Source of the DNA: Oscillospiraceae bacterium | Lineage (GTDB): Bacteria; Bacillota; Clostridia; Oscillospirales; Oscillospiraceae | Reading direction: 5' to 3' | Assembly: GCA_017416685.1 (NCBI GenBank) | Contig: JAFQBN010000002.1 | Location: 1-64,000 of the forward strand | Length of the DNA stretch: 64,000 bases | Shown: positions 61,112 through 64,000 of the stretch, piece after piece | Numbering within the stretch: position 1 is the stretch's first letter | How the letters are laid out: each line of letters starts with the position of its first letter | The notes under the pieces: generated by a model | The model's input: the letters and a program-made list of their open reading frames with translations, nothing else | The model's database searches: none | Told to the model about the DNA's origin: nothing | Position numbers and translations under genes: made by a program

Positions 61112-61880
61112 ACATACCTTTTCTGATCTGAGCCAGTGCGCCTTTTTCCAGACGCGACACCTGAGCCTGTGAGATGCCGATCTCCTGAGATACTTCAATT
61201 TGTGTTTTTCCCTGATAGAACCGTAGATTCAAGATATTGCGCTCCCGCTCGGAAAGTCGGGAGATAGCATCCTTCAGGGCGATGTGTTCCAGCCAATGCT
61301 CGTCCGTGTTTTTGGAGTCCTTTACCTGATCCATCACGCACAGGGAGTCCCCGCTGTCGGAATAGACCGGCTCATACAGGGAGATGGGTTCGCTGATGGC
61401 ATCCAGTGCAAAGACGATCTCCTCCCGCTTGATGTTCAGGATGGCGGCGATCTGTTCCACGGTGGGTTCACGCTGATGCTGGGCAATATAGGCCTCTTTG
61501 GCCTGCAATACCCGGTAGGCGGTGTCTCGCATGGCCCGGGAGACCCGGACGGCGCTGTTGTCACGCAGGTAGCGGCGGATCTCACCCACGATCATGGGTA
61601 CGCCGTAGGTGGAGAAACGCACATCAAGGTCGGTGTTGAAGTTGTCGATGGCCTTGATCAGGCCGATGCATCCCACCTGAAACAGGTCGTCTACATTTTC
61701 ACCCCGGTTGACAAAGCGCTGTATGATTGACAGCACCAGCCGCAGATTGCCGCGGATGAGCTGTTCCCGGGCGAGGCGGTCGCCCTGTTTGGTCCGCAGG
61801 AGAAGCTGGCGCGTCTCTTCGCTTTTCAATACGGGAAGCTTGGTGGTATTTACGCCGCAGATCTCAACTTTATTCAGCAT
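61110..61880 (-). CDS. sigG: Sporulation sigma factor SigG
   Basis: 256 residues. The N-terminal NKVEICGVNTTKLPVL is specific for sigma-G. Region 2 (NLRLVLSIIQRFVNRGEN, DLFQVGCIGLIKAIDNF), region 3, and region 4 (TQIEVSQEIGISQAQVSRLE) are complete. It drives late forespore genes, and its activity depends on the SpoIIIA channel encoded in the same window. RBS GGAGG on the - strand at about 61891. A weak sigma-G-like promoter (GAATA and CATCGTA) lies upstream with a 19-bp gap. It is not next to spoIIGA or sigE. Confidence 0.96.
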   Translation of the reverse strand: MLNKVEICGVNTTKLPVLKSEETRQLLLRTKQGDRLAREQLIRGNLRLVLSIIQRFVNRGENVDDLFQVGCIGLIKAIDNFNTDLDVRFSTYGVPMIVGEIRRYLRDNSAVRVSRAMRDTAYRVLQAKEAYIAQHQREPTVEQIAAILNIKREEIVFALDAISEPISLYEPVYSDSGDSLCVMDQVKDSKNTDEHWLEHIALKDAISRLSERERNILNLRFYQGKTQIEVSQEIGISQAQVSRLEKGALAQIRKGM

Positions 61881-62053
61881 CGGTATTATCCTCCGGCCGC
61901 GTTACTGAAATCAGTATTTCCCGGGGTGATGGTTTCATACGATGGGCCGCGGGATGAATTATTTATTCGTAAGACTGCTTTCGATGGAAAAAACCAAAGC
62001 ATACGGGACAAGCGGGCGGCCATACAGTTTATGGAATAAAGGGGAGAGGTGTG

Positions 62054-62335
62054 ATGTGCATGCGATTGGGTGAGCTGAAGATCAAAGAGGTCATCGGTGT
62101 GAACAACGGCAATCGGTTTGGCTATGTGGGAGACGTGGAACTGGACCCGGACAGCGGTCGCGTGCTGGGTCTGATCATACCGGGGCGGCTGCGGCTGCTG
62201 GGGCTGCTGGGCAGAGAAAAACCAGTGATCATTCCGTGGCACGCGATCCGGCGCTTCGGAGAGGACACGGTGCTGGTGGATCTGGAGAAGGACAGCGGGG
62301 AAGTAGGCGGTAAAGAGCCGGAAATGATGATTTAG
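62054..62335 (+). CDS. YlmC/YmxH-family sporulation-associated PRC-barrel protein
   Basis: 93 residues, one PRC-barrel. It has RLGELKIKEVIGVNNGNRFG at the N-terminus, then DVELDPDSGRVLGLIIPG and PVIIPWHAIRRFGEDTVLV, typical of the YlmC/YmxH group found in spore formers. The role is unknown, perhaps RNA or protein binding. The start is uncertain between 62054 and 62060 after GGGGAGAGG. It is divergent from sigG. Confidence 0.88.
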   Translation: MCMRLGELKIKEVIGVNNGNRFGYVGDVELDPDSGRVLGLIIPGRLRLLGLLGREKPVIIPWHAIRRFGEDTVLVDLEKDSGEVGGKEPEMMI

Positions 62336-62367
62336 CCGGAAAAATGAATATTTTTTCGAAAAAACAC

Positions 62368-62396
62368 TTGCATTTTCAGAGGTGTTGTGGTAACAT
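62368..62396 (+). promoter_or_regulatory. Sigma-A promoter of rplS
   Basis: TTGCAT (62368-62373), 17-bp spacer, TAACAT (62391-62396). Confidence 0.6.
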
Positions 62397-62402
62397 TTCC
62401 AA

Positions 62403-62500
62403 GTCTGAATAAAGGGTGATCCTCTGCGGTGTGCCGACGAGAGTGAATGCGGCACGAAACAACCGGTATGAACGCCTATAAAAAACAGGAGGAAATTACC
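62403..62500 (+). ncRNA. Candidate L19 leader RNA
   Basis: About 98 untranslated bases before rplS hold a stem GTGCCG/CGGCAC (62431-62436 and 62450-62455) in a structured region. Firmicutes have a known L19 leader that controls rplS by feedback. No covariation was checked, so the family match is tentative. Confidence 0.45.
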
Positions 62501-62842
62501 ATGGATCTGATGAAAGCATTCACCGAAAAGCACCTGAAGGCTGAGGCCCCTGCCGCCCAGATCGGCGACACCGTCCGCGTCCACATCCGCGTCAAGGAAG
62601 GCAACCGCGAGCGTACCCAGATTTTCGAGGGTACTGTCATTGCCAAGAAGCACGGCGGCATCGAGGAGACCATCACCGTTCGCCGCGTTTCCTACGGCGT
62701 CGGCGTTGAGAAGGTGTTCCCCATCCACGCTCCTTCTCTGGAGAAGATCGAGCTGGTTCGTCACGGCAAGGCCCGCCGCGCCAAGCTGTACTACCTGCGC
62801 GGCCGCGTGGGCAAGGCTGCCAAGCTGCAGGAGAAGCTGTAA
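62501..62842 (+). CDS. rplS: 50S ribosomal protein L19
   Basis: 113 residues from the ATG at 62501 after CAGGAGG; longer frames run through the leader. L19 has [32 protein letters not shown] and [19 protein letters not shown] in the normal order. It lies at the 30S-50S interface. The gene is single, without the rimM-trmD partners it often has. Confidence 0.97.
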   Translation: MDLMKAFTEKHLKAEAPAAQIGDTVRVHIRVKEGNRERTQIFEGTVIAKKHGGIEETITVRRVSYGVGVEKVFPIHAPSLEKIELVRHGKARRAKLYYLRGRVGKAAKLQEKL

Positions 62843-62850
62843 TTTATCCG

Positions 62851-62883
62851 AAAAAATCCGTCCCGACAGGGGCGGATTTTTTT
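62851..62883 (+). terminator. Intrinsic terminator of rplS
   Basis: 14-bp stem with one wobble (62851-62864 and 62869-62882) running into T7. Confidence 0.88.
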
Positions 62884-62905
62884 ATGCCATTTGGCGTTGT
62901 TTTCG

Positions 62906-62934
62906 TTGGCATTTCTGCACTTGTGTGTTATAAT
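62906..62934 (+). promoter_or_regulatory. Sigma-A promoter of the SGNH-hydrolase operon
   Basis: TTGGCA (62906-62911), 17-bp spacer, TATAAT (62929-62934), about 43 bases before the start. Confidence 0.7.
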
Positions 62935-62976
62935 GACTCCAAGTGACCACACATATATAAAAGGAGCGGTTTTATT

Positions 62977-63621
62977 ATGAAACTGGAAGGTGCAAAAATC
63001 AACTTTCTGGGAGATAGCATCACAGAGGGCTATGGTGTTTCCAACCCGGAAAAGCTCGTTTGGCACCAGCTGATCAAGCGGGATTATGGTCTGGCACGGG
63101 CCAACAACTACGGCGTCAGCGGGACCCGTATCGCGCGCCGTACCATTCCGTATTATGCGACTCCCGTTTACGACGTTACCTTTGAGATGCGAGCCGAGAT
63201 TATGGACCGAGACGTGGATGCGGTGGTGGTCTTCGGCGGTGTCAACGACTTCGGCCACGGCGACGCCCATTTTGGCGATGTAAACAGCGACGGCGAGGAT
63301 ATTTATACCTTTTGCGGCGCGCTGAACAGTTTGATTTCCAAGCTGAAGCGGGACTTTCCCAAGGCGGAACTGGTCTTTATGACTTCTCTGCACATGACCG
63401 AAGAGGAACAGCCTGACACGCCTGACGGTAAGATTTTGGCCGACTATGTGCAGGCGATCCGTACCATCTCTGCTAAGCGTGACGTAAAGGTCATCGACCT
63501 GTTTGCCATCAATCCAATGGATTGCACCGACACCTCTTTGGTGCCTGACGGCCTGCATCCCAACGATGCCGGTCACGCCGTTATGGCTAAAGTCATTGCC
63601 GAGGAATTGCTGAAGCTGTAA
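62977..63621 (+). CDS. SGNH/GDSL-family esterase or acetylhydrolase
   Basis: 214 residues. The catalytic pattern is GDS14-ITEG (nucleophile Ser14), FGGVNDFGHG (block III with Asn), and D191-GLH194 (Asp and His of the triad). There is no signal peptide. SGNH enzymes deacylate sugars, lipids or other esters. It is followed after 17 bases by another hydrolase gene, so the pair may strip acyl groups from carbohydrates. RBS AAAGGAGCGG. Confidence 0.9.
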   Translation: MKLEGAKINFLGDSITEGYGVSNPEKLVWHQLIKRDYGLARANNYGVSGTRIARRTIPYYATPVYDVTFEMRAEIMDRDVDAVVVFGGVNDFGHGDAHFGDVNSDGEDIYTFCGALNSLISKLKRDFPKAELVFMTSLHMTEEEQPDTPDGKILADYVQAIRTISAKRDVKVIDLFAINPMDCTDTSLVPDGLHPNDAGHAVMAKVIAEELLKL

Positions 63622-63638
63622 GAAAGCGAGGAAATCAC

Positions 63639-64000
63639 TTGAAACGTACCGAGTACACAGAGGGTTACGAGTTTTCCTTTGTCGCCTATACCGGCGCGGA
63701 AATGAATAAAAAGCGACCCCTTATTATTCAGCTGCACGGCGCAGGGGAACGGGGCAACGGCAAGGACGAACTGCAGTTGGTGGACAAGCATGGCTTTTCC
63801 AAGTACCTGAAGGAAGCGGAACATGATTGCGTTGTGGTTATGCCCCAGTGCCCGGCAGACAGCTTTTGGGCGGCACGGGTGGAATCCATCGTGCGCTTTG
63901 TGGGGCAAATGATCGAGAAGTTCCATGCCGATCCCGACCGGGTATGCCTGACCGGCCTGAGCATGGGCGGCTACGGCACGTGGTTCACGGCCATGGCGCG
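63639..64000 (+). CDS. Alpha/beta-hydrolase (esterase/prolyl-oligopeptidase-like), truncated by the window edge
   Basis: The first 120 codons from a TTG at 63639, preceded by GCGAGG at 63626-63631. It reads PLIIQLHGAGERGNG (oxyanion-hole region) and GLS108MGGYGTW, the nucleophile elbow G-x-S-x-G. It resembles phospholipase/carboxylesterase or dienelactone-hydrolase-like esterases. The Asp and His of the triad lie beyond the window. It is in the operon of the SGNH hydrolase. Confidence 0.82.
   Translation, partial: MKRTEYTEGYEFSFVAYTGAEMNKKRPLIIQLHGAGERGNGKDELQLVDKHGFSKYLKEAEHDCVVVMPQCPADSFWAARVESIVRFVGQMIEKFHADPDRVCLTGLSMGGYGTWFTAMA

Overview
The window looks like chromosome from an anaerobic, endospore-forming, GC-rich Firmicute, most like gut Clostridia of the Oscillospiraceae (Ruminococcaceae) type. 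The complete spoIIIAA-AH operon, sigG, a YlmC/YmxH gene, an Asp23 gene and the nusB-xseA-xseB-ispA-dxs-tlyA-nadK-argR-recN block support this. So do a PPi-dependent phosphofructokinase, a tyrosine T-box and S-layer-homology (SLH) surface proteins. The lineage is an inference from gene content and order; no marker gene settles it.

Layout. 0-4.9 kb is an accessory-looking left edge with less biased codon use: a GAF/winged-helix/BTAD (SARP-like) regulator, an array of 11-bp phased direct repeats, a sigma-region-4-like protein, a MazF/PemK-type protein with a Cys-rich tail, and a SUMF1/C-type-lectin-fold protein. The C-terminus of the last one resembles the variable region of a diversity-generating retroelement. 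4.9-11.5 kb holds an aldo/keto reductase with ferredoxin clusters, an alanine/glycine:cation symporter, PPi-PFK (reverse strand), and an operon of a YghO-like acetyltransferase and an MbfA-type ferritin-like/VIT1 iron exporter. 11.6-22 kb is carbohydrate metabolism: two tandem DUF4838/GH163-like proteins, a Na/phosphate cotransporter, NagB, and an operon of a rhamnulokinase-like kinase, an SDR and a PHP protein. 22-27.2 kb is spoIIIA plus asp23.

27.3-46.8 kb holds three reverse-strand genes of about 6 kb each. They encode secreted, SLH-anchored, multidomain sialidase-like proteins of 1,973-2,003 residues, with one divergent AraC-type regulator that appears to be leaderless. This block sits between asp23 and nusB, which are neighbours in many Firmicutes, so it looks like an insertion into a conserved housekeeping/sporulation cluster. 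47-56.5 kb resumes that cluster as one tightly overlapping operon, with a TsaD paralogue with substituted motif residues between nusB and xseA. 56.5-59.1 kb is a Tyr T-box operon (EamA-family transporter, then tyrS). It is followed by two tRNA-Ser genes, a sugar isomerase-like TIM barrel, a histidine phosphatase, sigG (reverse), ylmC, rplS with a leader, an SGNH hydrolase and a truncated alpha/beta hydrolase.

How the genes fit together. The surface sialidase-like proteins, the cytoplasmic GH163-like pair and NagB together suggest a lifestyle based on host or mucin glycans: removal of terminal sugars outside, and processing of GlcNAc-containing fragments and amino-sugar phosphate inside. No sialic acid (nan) genes or glycan importer lie in the window, so this pathway is inferred. 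The features most worth checking are the phased repeats beside the SARP-like gene, the retroelement-type variable region, the giant SLH cluster, and the T-box-controlled transporter.
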